Shown here: positions 51,833-63,111 of the stretch, piece by piece
How the letters are laid out: each line of letters begins with the position of its first letter
Position numbering within the stretch: the stretch's first letter is position 1
Assembly (NCBI RefSeq): GCF_029227915.1
Contig: NC_079884.1
Location: forward strand, 30,940,001 to 31,004,000
Direction of reading: 5' to 3'
DNA: 64,000 nt
Source: Hydractinia symbiolongicarpus
Taxonomy: Eukaryota; Cnidaria; Hydrozoa; Anthoathecata; Hydractiniidae
Translations under genes and position numbers: made by a program
The notes under the pieces: model-generated
The model's database searches: none
The model's input: only the letters and a program-made list of their open reading frames with translations
Told to the model about the DNA's origin: nothing

Positions 51833-54824
51833 TACCCCGGGAGTAAACTCATTTCCCGAACGATTTTTTATATTATTTTTTTACCACTAAACGCATTAGA
51901 CTTGTAGTTTTCAAAAATGTTTTCATATTTGATGGGACGCTGAATAAAAGAAGTTTAATCGCCGGCAAACGAAAACCCGCCATTTCCCGCAAACCCCGGA
52001 CTCGGCCCGTATAGTCAAAAGTGTACAAAGAAAGTACCCCGGGAGTAAACTCATTTCCCGAACGATTTTTTATATTATTTTTTCACCACTAAACGCATGA
52101 GACTTGTAGTTTTCAAAAATGTTTTCATATTTGATGGCACGCTGAATAAAAGAAGTTTAATCCCCGGCAAACGAAAATCCGCGATTTCCCGAAAATCCCG
52201 GACTCGGCCCGTATAGTCAAAAGTATACAAAGAAAGTACCCAGGGAGTAAACTCATTTCCCGAACGATTTTTTATATTATTTTTTTACCGCTAAACGCAT
52301 GAGACTTGTAGTTTTCAAAAATGTTTTCATATTTGATGGGACGCTGAATAAAAGAAGTTTAATCGCCTGCAAACGAAAATCCGCGATTTCCCGTAAATCC
52401 CGGACTCGCCCGTATAGTCAAAAGTATACAAAGAAAGTACCCAGGGTGTAAACTCATTTCCCGAACGATTTTTTAAATTATTATTTCACCACTAAAACGC
52501 ATGAGACTTGTAGTTTTCAAAAATGTTTTCATTTTTGATGAGACGCTGAATAAAAGAAGTTTAATCGCCGGCAAACGAAAACCCGCCATTTCCCGCAAAC
52601 CCCGGACTCGGCCCGTATAGTCAAAAGTGTACAAAGAAAGTACCCCGGGAGTAAACTCATTTCCCGAACGATTTTTTATATTATTTTTTCACCACTAAAC
52701 GCATGAGACTTGTAGTTTTCAAAAATGTTTTCATATTTGATGGGACGCTGAATAAAAGAAGTTTAATCCCCGGCAAACGAAAATCCACGATTTCCCGAAA
52801 ATCCCGGACTCGGCCCGTATAGTCAAAAGTATACAAAGAAAGTACCCAGGGAGTAAACTCATTTCCCGAACGATTTTTTATATTATTTTTTTACCGCTAA
52901 ACGCATGAGACTTGTAGTTTTCAAAAATGTTTTCATATTTGATGGGACGCTGAATAAAAGAAGTTTAATCGCCTGCAAACGAAAATCCCCGATTTCCCGT
53001 AAATCCCGGACTCGGCCCGTATAGTCAAAAGTATACAAAGAAAGTACCCAGGGAGTAAACTCATTTCCCGAACGATTTTTTATATTATTTTTTTACCACT
53101 AAACGCATGAGACTTGTAGTTTTCAAAAATGTTTTCATATATTATGGGACGCTGAATAAAAGAAGTTTAATCGCCGGCAAACGAAAATCCGCGATTTCCC
53201 GTAAATCCCGGACTCGGCCCGTATAGTCAAAAGTATACAAAGAAAGTACCCTGTGAGTAAACTCATTTCCAAAACGATTTTATAAATTATTTTTTCACCA
53301 CTAAAACGCATGAGACTTGTAGTTTTCAAAAATGTTTTCATTTTTGATGAGACGCTGAATAAAAGAAGTTTAATCGCCGGCAAACGAAAACCCGCCATTT
53401 TCCGTAAACCCCGGACTCGGCCCGTATAGTCAAAAGTATACAAAGAAAGTACCCCGGGAGTAAACTCATTTCCCGAACGATTTTTTATATTATTTTTTTA
53501 CCACTAAACGCATTAGACTTGTAGTTTTCAAAAATGTTTTCATATTTGATGGGACGCTGAATAAAAGAACTTTAATCGCCGGCAAACAAAAATCCGCGAT
53601 TTCCCGTAAATCCCGGACTCGCCCGTATAGTCAAAAGTATACAAAGAAAGTACCCAGGGTGTAAACTCATTTCCCGAACGATTTTTTAAATTATTATTTC
53701 ACCACTAAAGCCCATGAGACTTGTAGTTTTCAAAAATGTTTTCATTTTTGATGACACGCTGAATAAAAGAAGTTTAATCGTCGGCAAACGAAAACCCGCC
53801 ATTTCCCGTAAACCCCGGACTCGGCCCGTATAGTCAAAAGTATACAAAGAAAGTACCCAGGGAGTAAACTCATTTCCCGAACGATTTTTTATATTATTTT
53901 TTTACCACTAAATGCATGAGACTTGTAGTTTTCAAAAATGTTTTCATATTTGTTGGGACGCTGAATAAAAGAAGTTTAATCGCCGACAAACGAAAATCCG
54001 CGATTTCCCGTAAATCCCGGACTCGGCCCGTATAGTCAAAAGTATACAAAGAAAGTACCCAGGGAGTAAACTCATTTCCCGAACGATTTTTTATATTATT
54101 TTTTTACCACTAAACGCATGAGACTTGTAGTTTTCAAAAATGTTTTCATATTTGATGGGACGCTGAATAAAATCATTTCCCGAACGATTTTTTAAATTAT
54201 CATTTCACCACTAAAGCCCATGAGACTTGTAGTTTTCAAAAATGTTTTCATTTTTGATGACACGCTGAATAAAAGAAGTTTAATCGTCGGCAAACGAAAA
54301 CCCGCGATTTTCCGTAAACCCCGGACTCGGCCCGTATAGTCAAAAGTATACAAAGAAAGTACCCCGGGAGTAAACTCATTTCCCGAACGATTTTTTATAT
54401 TATTTTTTTACCACTAAACGCATTAGACTTGTAGTTTTCAAAAATGTTTTCATATTTGATGGGACGCTGAATAAAAGAACTTTAATCGCCGGCAAACAAA
54501 AATCCGCGATTTCCCGTAAATCCCGGACTCGCCCGTATAGTCAAAAGTATACAAAGAAAGTACCCAGGGTGTAAACTCATTTCCCGAACGATTTTTTAAA
54601 TTATTATTTCACCACTAAAGCCCATGAGACTTGTAGTTTTCAAAAATGTTTTCATTTTTGATGACACGCTGAATAAAAGAAGTTTAATCGTCGGCAAACG
54701 AAAACCCGCCATTTCCCGTAAACCCCGGACTCGGCCCGTATAGTCAAGAGTATACAAAGAAAGTACCCAGGGAGTAAACTCATTTCCCGAACGATTTTTT
54801 ATATTATTTTTTTACCACTAAACG
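51833..54824 (+). repeat. Chimeric units joining two higher-order families
   Basis: Monomers at 51.9-53.5 kb resemble 50.2-51.8 kb, and the stretch 53238-54253 matches 41190-42205 at a constant offset of 12048 bases. The private AATCGCCGACAAACG is at both 41931 and 53979, and the half monomer is at both 42069 and 54117. No gene is seen. Confidence 0.8.
54117..54218 (+). repeat. Half-length monomer 2 (102 bp)
   Basis: It has the same AATAAAA/TCATTTCC junction and TTATCATTT tail as the copy at 42069. It lies exactly 12048 bases from that copy within a matching 1 kb segment. Confidence 0.95.
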
Positions 54825-54926
54825 CATGAGACTTGTAGTTTTTAAAAATGTTCTCATATTTGTTGGGACGCTGAATAAAATCATTTCCCGAACGATTTTT
54901 TAAATTATCATTTCACCACTAAAGCC
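54825..54926 (+). repeat. Half-length monomer 3 (102 bp)
   Basis: The junction and tail are the same. The head has TTTTTAAAAATG, GTTCTCATATTTG and TTGTTGGGACG, so this is a slightly diverged copy. Confidence 0.94.
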
Positions 54927-55734
54927 CATGAGACTTGTAGTTTTCAAAAATGTTTTCATTTTTGATGACACGCTGAATAAAAGAAGTTTAATCGTCGGCA
55001 AACGAAAACCCGCGATTTCCCGTAAATCCCAGGCTTGGCCCGTATAGTCGAATGTATACAAAGAAAGTACCCTGTGAGTAAACTCATTTCCAAAACGATT
55101 TTATAAATTATTTTTTCACCACTAAAACGCATGAGACTTGTAGTTTTCAAAAATGTTTTCATTTTTGATGAGACGCTGAATAAAAGAAGTTTAATCGCCG
55201 GCAAACGAAAACCCGCCATTTTCCGTAAACCCCGGACTCGGCCCGTATAGTCAAAAGTATACAAAGAAAGTACCCCGGGAGTAAACTCATTTCCCGAACG
55301 ATTTTTTATATTATTTTTTTACCACTAAACGCATTAGACTTGTAGTTTTCAAAAATGTTTTCATATTTGATGGGACGCTGAATAAAAGAACTTTAATCGC
55401 CGGCAAACAAAAATCCGCGATTTCCCGTAAATCCCGGACTCGCCCGTATAGTCAAAAGTATACAAAGAAAGTACCCAGGGTGTAAACTCATTTCCCGAAC
55501 GATTTTTTAAATTATTATTTCACCACTAAAGCCCATGAGACTTGTTTTTCAAAAATGTTTTCATTTTTGATGAGATGCTTAATGAAAAAGGTTTAATCGC
55601 CGGCAAACGAAAACCCGCGATTTCCCGTAAATCCCAGGCTTGGCCCGTATAGTCGAATGTATACAAAGAAAGTACCCTGTGAGTAAACTCATTTCCAAAA
55701 CGATTTTATAAATTATTTTTTCACCACTAAAACG

Positions 55735-55836
55735 CATGAGACTTGTAGTTTTCAAAAATGTTTTCATATTTGATGGGACGCTGAATAAAATCATTTCCCG
55801 AACGATTTTTTAAATTATCATTTCACCACTAAAGCC
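55735..55836 (+). repeat. Half-length monomer 4 (102 bp)
   Basis: The junction and tail are the same. It is preceded by a GATTTTATAAATT monomer and followed by the Q-marker monomer with CATTTTTAATGACACG. Confidence 0.95.
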
Positions 55837-56644
55837 CATGAGACTTGTAGTTTTCAAAAATGTTTTCATTTTTAATGACACGCTGAATAAAAGAAGTTTA
55901 ATCGTCGGCAAACGAAAACCCGCCATTTCCCGTAAACCTCGGACTCGGCCCGTATAGTCAAAAGTATACAAAGAAAGTACCCAGGGAGTAAACTCATTTC
56001 CAGAACGATTTTTTATATTATTTTTTTACCACTAAACGCATGAGACTTGTAGTTTTCAAAAATGTTTTCATTTTTGATGACACGCTGAATAAAAGAAGTT
56101 TAATCGTCGGCAAACGAAAACCCGCGATTTTCCGTAAACCCCGGACTCGGCCCGTATAGTCAAAAGTATACAAAGAAAGTACCCCGGGAGTAAACTCATT
56201 TCCCGAACGATTTTTTATATTATTTTTTTACCACTAAACGCATTAGACTTGTAGTTTTCAAAAATGTTTTCATATTTGATGGGACGCTGAATAAAAGAAC
56301 TTTAATCGCCGGCAAACAAAAATCCGCGATTTCCCGTAAATCCCGGACTCGCCCGTATAGTCAAAAGTATACAAAGAAAGTACCCAGGGTGTAAACTCAT
56401 TTCCCGAACGATTTTTTAAATTATTATTTCACCACTAAAGCCCATGAGACTTGTAGTTTTCAAAAATGTTTTCATTTTTGATGACACGCTGAATAAAAGA
56501 AGTTTAATCGTCGGCAAACGAAAACCCGCCATTTCCCGTAAACCCCGGACTCGGCCCGTATAGTCAAGAGTATACAAAGAAAGTACCCAGGGAGTAAACT
56601 CATTTCCCGAACGATTTTTTATATTATTTTTTTACCACTAAACG

Positions 56645-56746
56645 CATGAGACTTGTAGTTTTTAAAAATGTTTTCATATTTGTTGGGACGCTGAATAAAA
56701 TCATTTCCCGAACGATTTTTTAAATTATCATTTCACCACTAAAGCC
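56645..56746 (+). repeat. Half-length monomer 5 (102 bp)
   Basis: The junction and tail are the same. The head carries TTGTTGGGACG as in copy 3, and it precedes the second P marker. Confidence 0.95.
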
Positions 56747-57151
56747 CATGAGACTTGTAGTTTTCAAAAATGTTTTCATTTTTGATGACACGCTGAATAA
56801 AAGAAGTTTAATCGTCGGCAAACGAAAACCCGCGATTTCCCGTAAATCCCAGGCTTGGCCCGTATAGTCGAATGTATACAAAGAAAGTACCCTGTGAGTA
56901 AACTCATTTCCAAAACGATTTTATAAATTATTTTTTCACCACTAAAACGCATGAGACTTGTAGTTTTCAAAAATGTTTTCATTTTTGATGAGACGCTGAA
57001 TAAAAGAAGTTTAATCGCCGGCAAACGAAAACCCGCCATTTTCCGTAAACCCCGGACTCGGCCCGTATAGTCAAAAGTATACAAAGAAAGTACCCCGGGA
57101 GTAAACTCATTTCCCGAACGATTTTTTATATTATTTTTTTACCACTAAACG

Positions 57152-57253
57152 CATTAGACTTGTAGTTTTCAAAAATGTTTTCATATTTGATGGGACGCTG
57201 AATAAAATCATTTCCCGAACGATTTTTTAAATTATCATTTCACCACTAAAGCC
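57152..57253 (+). repeat. Half-length monomer 6 (102 bp), chimeric head
   Basis: The junction and tail are the same, but the head is CATTAGACTTG, which elsewhere belongs to a full-length T1 monomer two units upstream. This marks the exchange that removed two monomers from this unit. Confidence 0.95.
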
Positions 57254-58061
57254 CATGAGACTTGTAGTTTTCAAAAATGTTTTCATTTTTAATGACACGC
57301 TGAATAAAAGAAGTTTAATCGTCGGCAAACGAAAACCCGCCATTTCCCGTAAACCTCGGACTCGGCCCGTATAGTCAAAAGTATACAAAGAAAGTACCCA
57401 GGGAGTAAACTCATTTCCAGAACGATTTTTTATATTATTTTTTTACCACTAAACGCATGAGACTTGTAGTTTTCAAAAATGTTTTCATTTTTGATGACAC
57501 GCTGAATAAAAGAAGTTTAATCGTCGGCAAACGAAAACCCGCGATTTTCCGTAAACCCCGGACTCGGCCCGTATAGTCAAAAGTATACAAAGAAAGTACC
57601 CCGGGAGTAAACTCATTTCCCGAACGATTTTTTATATTATTTTTTTACCACTAAACGCATTAGACTTGTAGTTTTCAAAAATGTTTTCATATTTGATGGG
57701 ACGCTGAATAAAAGAACTTTAATCGCCGGCAAACAAAAATCCGCGATTTCCCGTAAATCCCGGACTCGCCCGTATAGTCAAAAGTATACAAAGAAAGTAC
57801 CCAGGGTGTAAACTCATTTCCCGAACGATTTTTTAAATTATTATTTCACCACTAAAGCCCATGAGACTTGTAGTTTTCAAAAATGTTTTCATTTTTGATG
57901 ACACGCTGAATAAAAGAAGTTTAATCGTCGGCAAACGAAAACCCGCCATTTCCCGTAAACCCCGGACTCGGCCCGTATAGTCAAGAGTATACAAAGAAAG
58001 TACCCAGGGAGTAAACTCATTTCCCGAACGATTTTTTATATTATTTTTTTACCACTAAACG

Positions 58062-58163
58062 CATGAGACTTGTAGTTTTTAAAAATGTTTTCATATTTGT
58101 TGGGACGCTGAATAAAATCATTTCCCGAACGATTTTTTAAATTATCATTTCACCACTAAAGCC
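58062..58163 (+). repeat. Half-length monomer 7 (102 bp)
   Basis: The junction and tail are the same, with the TTGTTGGGACG head as in copies 3 and 5. It precedes the third P marker. Confidence 0.95.
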
Positions 58164-58973
58164 CATGAGACTTGTAGTTTTCAAAAATGTTTTCATTTTT
58201 GATGACACGCTGAATAAAAGAAGTTTAATCGTCGGCAAACGAAAACCCGCGATTTCCCGTAAATCCCAGGCTTGGCCCGTATAGTCGAATGTATACAAAG
58301 AAAGTACCCTGTGAGTAAACTCATTTCCAAAACGATTTTATAAATTATTTTTTCACCACTAAAACGCATGAGACTTGTAGTTTTCAAAAATGTTTTCATT
58401 TTTGATGAGACGCTGAATAAAAGAAGTTTAATCGCCGGCAAACGAAAACCCGCCATTTTCCGTAAACCCCGGACTCGGCCCGTATAGTCAAAAGTATACA
58501 AAGAAAGTACCCCGGGAGTAAACTCATTTCCCGAACGATTTTTTATATTATTTTTTTACCACTAAACGCATTAGACTTGTAGTTTTCAAAAATGTTTTCA
58601 TATTTGATGGGACGCTGAATAAAAGAACTTTAATCGCCGGCAAACAAAAATCCGCGATTTCCCGTAAATCCCGGACTCGCCCGTATAGTCAAAAGTATAC
58701 AAAGAAAGTACCCAGGGTGTAAACTCATTTCCCGAACGATTTTTTAAATTATTATTTCACCACTAAAGCCCATGAGACTTGTAGTTTTCAAAAATGTTTT
58801 CATTTTTGATGAGATGCTTAATGAAAAAGGTTTAATCGCCGGCAAACGAAAACCCGCGATTTCCCGTAAATCCCAGGCTTGGCCCGTATAGTCGAATGTA
58901 TACAAAGAAAGTACCCTGTGAGTAAACTCATTTCCAAAACGATTTTATAAATTATTTTTTCACCACTAAAACG

Positions 58974-59075
58974 CATGAGACTTGTAGTTTTCAAAAATGT
59001 TTTCATATTTGATGGGACGCTGAATAAAATCATTTCCCGAACGATTTTTTAAATTATCATTTCACCACTAAAGCC
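58974..59075 (+). repeat. Half-length monomer 8 (102 bp)
   Basis: The junction, tail and flanks are the same as in copy 4, and it precedes the third Q marker. Confidence 0.95.
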
Positions 59076-59324
59076 CATGAGACTTGTAGTTTTCAAAAAT
59101 GTTTTCATTTTTAATGACACGCTGAATAAAAGAAGTTTAATCGTCGGCAAACGAAAACCCGCCATTTCCCGTAAACCTCGGACTCGGCCCGTATAGTCAA
59201 AAGTATACAAAGAAAGTACCCAGGGAGTAAACTCATTTCCAGAACGATTTTTTATATTATTTTTTTACCACTAAACGCATGAGACTTGTAGTTTTCAAAA
59301 ATGTTTTCATATTTGGTGGGACGC

Positions 59325-60542
59325 TGAATAAAAGAAGTTTAATCGTCGGCAAACGAAAATCCGCGATTTCCCGTAAATCCCGGACTCGGCCCGTATAGTC
59401 AAAAGTATACAAAGAAAGTACCCAGGGAGTAAACTCATTTCCCGAACGATTTTTTAAATTATTTTTTCACCACTAAAACGCAGGTGACTTGTAGTTTTCA
59501 AAAATGTTTTCATTTTTGATGAGACGATTAATGAAAGAGGTTTAATCGCCGGCAAACGAAATCCTGTGATTTCATGTAAATCCGGGACTTGGCCCGTATA
59601 GTCGAATGTATACAAAGAAAGTACCCAGGGAGTAAACTCATTTCCCGAACGATTTTTTAAATTTTTTTTTGACCACTAAAACGCATGAGACTTGTAGTTT
59701 TCAAAAATGTTTTCATTTTTGATGAGATGCTTAATGAAAAAGGTTTAATCGCCGGCAAACGAAAACCCGCGATTTCCCGTAAATTCCAGGCTTGGCCCGT
59801 ATAGTCGAATGTATACAAAGAAAGTACCCTGTGAGTAAACTCATTTCTAAAACGATTTTTTAATATTTTTTTTCACCACTAAAACGCATGAGACTTGTAG
59901 TTTTCAAAAATGTTTTCATTTTTGATGAGACGCTGAATAAAAGAAGTTTAATCGTCGGCAAACGAAAATCCGCGATTTCCCGTAAATCCCGGACTCGGCC
60001 CGTATAGTCAAAAGTATACAAAGAAAATACCCAGGGAGTAAACTCATTTCCCGAACGATTTTTTAAATTATTTTTTCACCACTAAAACGCAGGTGACTTG
60101 TAGTTTTCAAAAATGTTTTCATTTTTGATGAGACGATTAATGAAAGAGGTTTAATCGCCGGCAAACGAAATCCTGTGATTTCATGTAAATCCGGGACTTG
60201 GCCCGTATAGTCGAATGTATACAAAGAAAGTACCCAGGGAGTAAACTCATTTCCCGAACGATTTTTTAAATTTTTTTTTGACCACTAAAACGCATGAGAC
60301 TTGTAGTTTTCAAAAATGTTTTCATTTTTGATGAGATGCTTAATGAAAAAGGTTTAATCGCCGGCAAACGAAAACCCGCGATTTCCCGTAAATTCCAGGC
60401 TTGGCCCGTATAGTCGAATGTATACAAAGAAAGTACCCTGTGAGTAAACTCATTTCTAAAACGATTTTTTAATATTTTTTTTCACCACTAAAACGCATGA
60501 GACTTGTAGTTTTCAAAAATGTTTTCATTTTTGATGAGACGC
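59325..60542 (+). repeat. Three-monomer tandem duplication (2 x 609 bp) ending at the insertion
   Basis: 59325-59933 and 59934-60542 share the private variants GACGATTAATG, CCTGTGATTTCATGTAAATC and TTTTTGACCACTAAAACG. The second copy stops at the insertion junction. A further copy of most of this unit lies at 63.45-64.0 kb. Confidence 0.85.
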
Positions 60543-60544
60543 TT

Positions 60545-60631
60545 AACCCTATTCGGTCCGGGGTTTTTCGAACATACTATGACCGGGGGGGGGGCGGATT
60601 CCGCCCCCCCTTAATAACTTTTCATAGGGTT
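60545..60631. repeat. Inverted repeat AACCCTAT/ATAGGGTT enclosing the hairpin
   Basis: AACCCTAT (60545-60552) and ATAGGGTT (60624-60631) are eight-base perfect reverse complements. Inside them CGGTC (60554-60558) and GACCG (60581-60585) pair as well. The left arm overlaps the TTAA at the junction. The nested arrangement resembles a foldback terminus of a DNA element; this is an inference. Confidence 0.6.
60588..60610. other. G/C-rich hairpin in the insertion
   Basis: GGGGGGGCGGA (60588-60598) and TCCGCCCCCCC (60600-60610) are perfect reverse complements around a single T, an 11-base stem. A run of ten G (60585-60594) leads in. On either strand this would fold strongly, and it is also prone to sequencing error. 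Confidence 0.85.
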
Positions 60632-60725
60632 GTTCAAATTGAATCAAACTTGGCACACTTATATTACGTCATAAAAGGAACAAAATGGCGCCAAGAAAAA
60701 TTTGCTTGCGTCAGCACATTTTCTG

Positions 60726-60733
60726 TGACGTCA
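60726..60733. promoter_or_regulatory. Consensus CRE palindrome in the insertion
   Basis: TGACGTCA is the full cAMP-response element recognised by CREB/ATF proteins. A variant TTACGTCA lies at 60664-60671, and TGCGTCAGCA between them resembles a half Maf site. An eight-base site can occur by chance. No transcription start or gene is visible nearby, so activity is unproven. Confidence 0.35.
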
Positions 60734-60901
60734 TCAAAAGCTTGAAATTTGTTAAAAATGCCACTATCTGCTTAAAATATAATTACTTTTGTTCTAGAGC
60801 GAATTTTTACATTCTGTTTGAAGTTTCTAAAAGCTAAATAAAAGTTATTTAACATATCTTCCGGTTTTTACATGGATCGGATGAAAAATTGCCAAAAATT
60901 G

Positions 60902-60932
60902 CCCGAAAATCCGTTTTTTTCCGATTTTCGGG
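60902..60932. other. Inverted repeat CCCGAAAATC/GATTTTCGGG
   Basis: The ten-base arms at 60902-60911 and 60923-60932 are perfect reverse complements around an 11-base loop containing seven T. A second pair, AATCCGA (60936-60942) and TCGGATT (60956-60962), follows directly. The region is therefore built of alternating copies of CCGATTTT-like words. Confidence 0.8.
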
Positions 60933-62199
60933 TAAAATCCGACAAAATCGGGAAATCGGATTAATAACGTGTTCAAATTATTCAAAATGATTCTTCTTGA
61001 TGAAACAAAGTTGTGTTGCAAGTTTCAAGTTCTAAGGATAATCCTAACAGGAGTTATTATATTTTCCCCATTATAAGGATTTCATAGAGATTTTTAGGGG
61101 TAGTTTCGAGTAATGGCCAATATCAAAGCCTCTGAAAGGTATGGGACCTAAAAAATTAGCATGCAGGGTTCTAATAGATAAATGTTGAAACTCAGTAAGT
61201 ATCATAGCCATATAACAAAGCAATCAGGAGTTATTAAAAAAAGAGGTTTAATTGCCGGCAAACGAAAACCCGCGATTTCCCGTAAATCCCGGGATTGGCC
61301 CGTATAGTCGAATGTATACAAAGAAAGTACCCTGTGAGTAAACTCATTTCAAGAACGATTTTATAAAATATTTTTTCACCACTAAAAGGCATAACACTTG
61401 TAGTTTCTAAAAATGTTTTCATTTTTGATGACACGCTGAATAAAAGAAGTTTAATCGTCGGCAAACGAAAACCCGCCATTTCCCGTAAATCCCGGGATTG
61501 GACCGTATAGTCAAAATTATTCAAAGAAAGTACCCAGGGAGTAAACTCATTTCCCGAACGATTTTATAAATTATTTTTTCACCACTAAAACGCATGAGAC
61601 TTGTAGTTTTCAAAAATGTTTTCATTTTTGATGAGACGCTGAATAAAAGAAGTTTAATCTCCGGCAAACGAAAACCCGCCATTTCCCGTAAACCCCGGAC
61701 TCGGCCCGTATATTCAAAAGTATACAAAGAAAGTACCCCGGGAGAAAACTCATTTCCCGAACGATTTTTTATATTATTTTTTTACCACTAAACGCATGAG
61801 ACTTGTAGTTTTCAAAAATGTTTTCATATTTGATGGGACGCTGAATAAAAGAAGTTTAATCGCCGGCAAACGAAAATCCGCGAGTTCCCGTAAATCCCGG
61901 ACTCGCCCGTATAGTCAAAAGTATACAAAGAAAGTACCCAGGGTGTAAACTCATTTCCCGAACGATTTTTTAAATTATTATTTCACCACTAAAGCCCATG
62001 AGACTTGTACTTTTCAAAAATGTTTTCATTTTTGATGAGACGCTTAATGAAAAAGGTTTAATCGCCGGCAAACGAAAACCCGCCATTTCCCGTAAATTCC
62101 GGGCTTGGCCCGTATAGTCGAATGTATACAAAGAAAGTACCCTGTGAGTAAACTCATTTCCAAAACGATTTTATAAATTATTTTTTCACCACTAAAACG

Positions 62200-62301
62200 C
62201 ATGAGACTTGTAGTTTTCAAAAATGTTTTCATATTTGATGGGACGCTGAATAAAATCATTTCCCGAACGATTTTTTAAATTATCATTTCACCACTAAAGC
62301 C
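62200..62301 (+). repeat. Half-length monomer 9 (102 bp)
   Basis: The junction and tail are the same. It lies to the right of the 0.69 kb insertion, inside the first 912 bp unit. Confidence 0.95.
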
Positions 62302-63111
62302 CATGAGACTTGTAGTTTTCAAAAATGTTTTCATTTTTGATGACACGCTGAATAAAAGAAGTTTAATCGTCGGCAAACGAAAACCTGCCATTTCCCGTAA
62401 ACCTCGGACTCGGCCCGTATAGTCAAAGGTATACAAAGAAAGTACCCAGGGAGTAAACTCATTTCCCGAACGATTTTTTAAATTATTATTTCACCACTAA
62501 AGCCCATGAGACTTGTAGTTTTCAAAAATGTTTTCATTTTTGATGACACGCTGAATAAAAGAAGTTTAATCTCCGGCAAACGAAAACCCGCCATTTCCCG
62601 TAAACCCCGGACTCGGCCCGTATATTCAAAAGTATACAAAGAAAGTACCCCGGGAGAAAACTCATTTCCCGAAGGATTTTTTATATTATTTTTTTACCAC
62701 TAAACGCATGAGACTTGTAGTTTTCAAAAATGTTTTCATATTTGATGGGACGCTGAATAAAAGAAGTTTAATCGCCGGCAAACGAAAATCCGCGAGTTCC
62801 CGTAAATCCCGGACTCGCCCGTATAGTCAAAAGTATACAAAGAAAGTACCCAGGGTGTAAACTCATTTCCCGAACGATTTTTTAAATTATTATTTCACCA
62901 CTAAAGCCCATGAGACTTGTACTTTTCAAAAATGTTTTCATTTTTGATGAGACGCTTAATGAAAAAGGTTTAATCGCCGGCAAACGAAAACCCGCCATTT
63001 CCCGTAAATTCCGGGCTTGGCCCGTATAGTCGAATGTATACAAAGAAAGTACCCTGTGAGTAAACTCATTTCCAAAACGATTTTATAAATTATTTTTTCA
63101 CCACTAAAACG

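Larger units (their letters stand above)
54825..59262 (+). repeat. Half-monomer higher-order family, 1820 and 1417 bp units
   Basis: Marker P (start of the T2/T6 chimera with GATGACACGCTG, 54956, 56776 and 58193) alternates with marker Q (CATTTTTAATGACACG, 55874, 57291 and 59113). P to Q is about 918, 515 and 920 bases; Q to P is 902 and 902. The middle unit is two monomers (403 bases) shorter. Each P-Q unit carries two half monomers, one just before P and one just before Q. Confidence 0.85.
1..60546. repeat. Satellite array, left segment (202-203 bp monomer, head to tail)
   Basis: Successive monomer starts (the C of CATGAGACTTG or its variants) fall 202 or 203 bases apart, for example 125, 327, 529 and 732. 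Blocks kept in nearly every monomer are ACTTGTAGTTTTC, GACGCT, CCGGCAAACGAAA, ATTTCCCGTAAA, GGCCCGTATAGTC, TATACAAAGAAAGTACCC, AAACTCATTTCC and a T-rich tail ending CACCACTAAA. All copies lie in one orientation; I saw no inversion. There is no internal gene and no array edge, so the true array is longer than the window. Monomer length, uniform orientation and nested higher-order structure are typical of centromeric or pericentromeric satellites, but function cannot be read from sequence alone. The species is not identifiable from what is here. Confidence 0.98.
60547..61239. mobile_element. Non-satellite insertion, probable transposable-element fragment
   Basis: About 690 bases unrelated to the satellite interrupt a T4-type monomer within GCTTAATGAAAGAGG. 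The left flank ends GCTTAA (60541-60546) and the right flank resumes AAAGAGG (61240). TTAA lies on both sides (60543-60546 and 61234-61237), as a TTAA target-site duplication would give, but the bases after the right TTAA are AA where the satellite has TG. The two ends of the insert (CCCTATTCGG and CAGGAGTTA) do not form terminal inverted repeats, so a piggyBac-like element is not established. Inside are a G/C hairpin, two A/T-rich inverted repeats and a CRE palindrome. No transposase or reverse transcriptase reading frame is visible. It could be a truncated or non-autonomous DNA element, or host DNA captured during repair. Confidence 0.7.

Noticed and set aside
60497-60745. Plus-strand frame of 82 codons running from the satellite into the insertion
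   Set aside because: It starts in satellite sequence and passes through the poly-G hairpin, with a glycine run from the G tract. No recognisable domain, so chance.
60543-61237. piggyBac-like element with TTAA target-site duplication
   Set aside because: TTAA flanks exist, but the outer ends are not inverted repeats, the right flank has two mismatches after TTAA and there is no transposase. Kept only as an unclassified insertion.
61234-61242. Poly-A tail of a retroposon (seven A at the right junction)
   Set aside because: Seven A, three of which belong to the satellite, is too short to support a retroposon tail, and no internal promoter boxes are evident.
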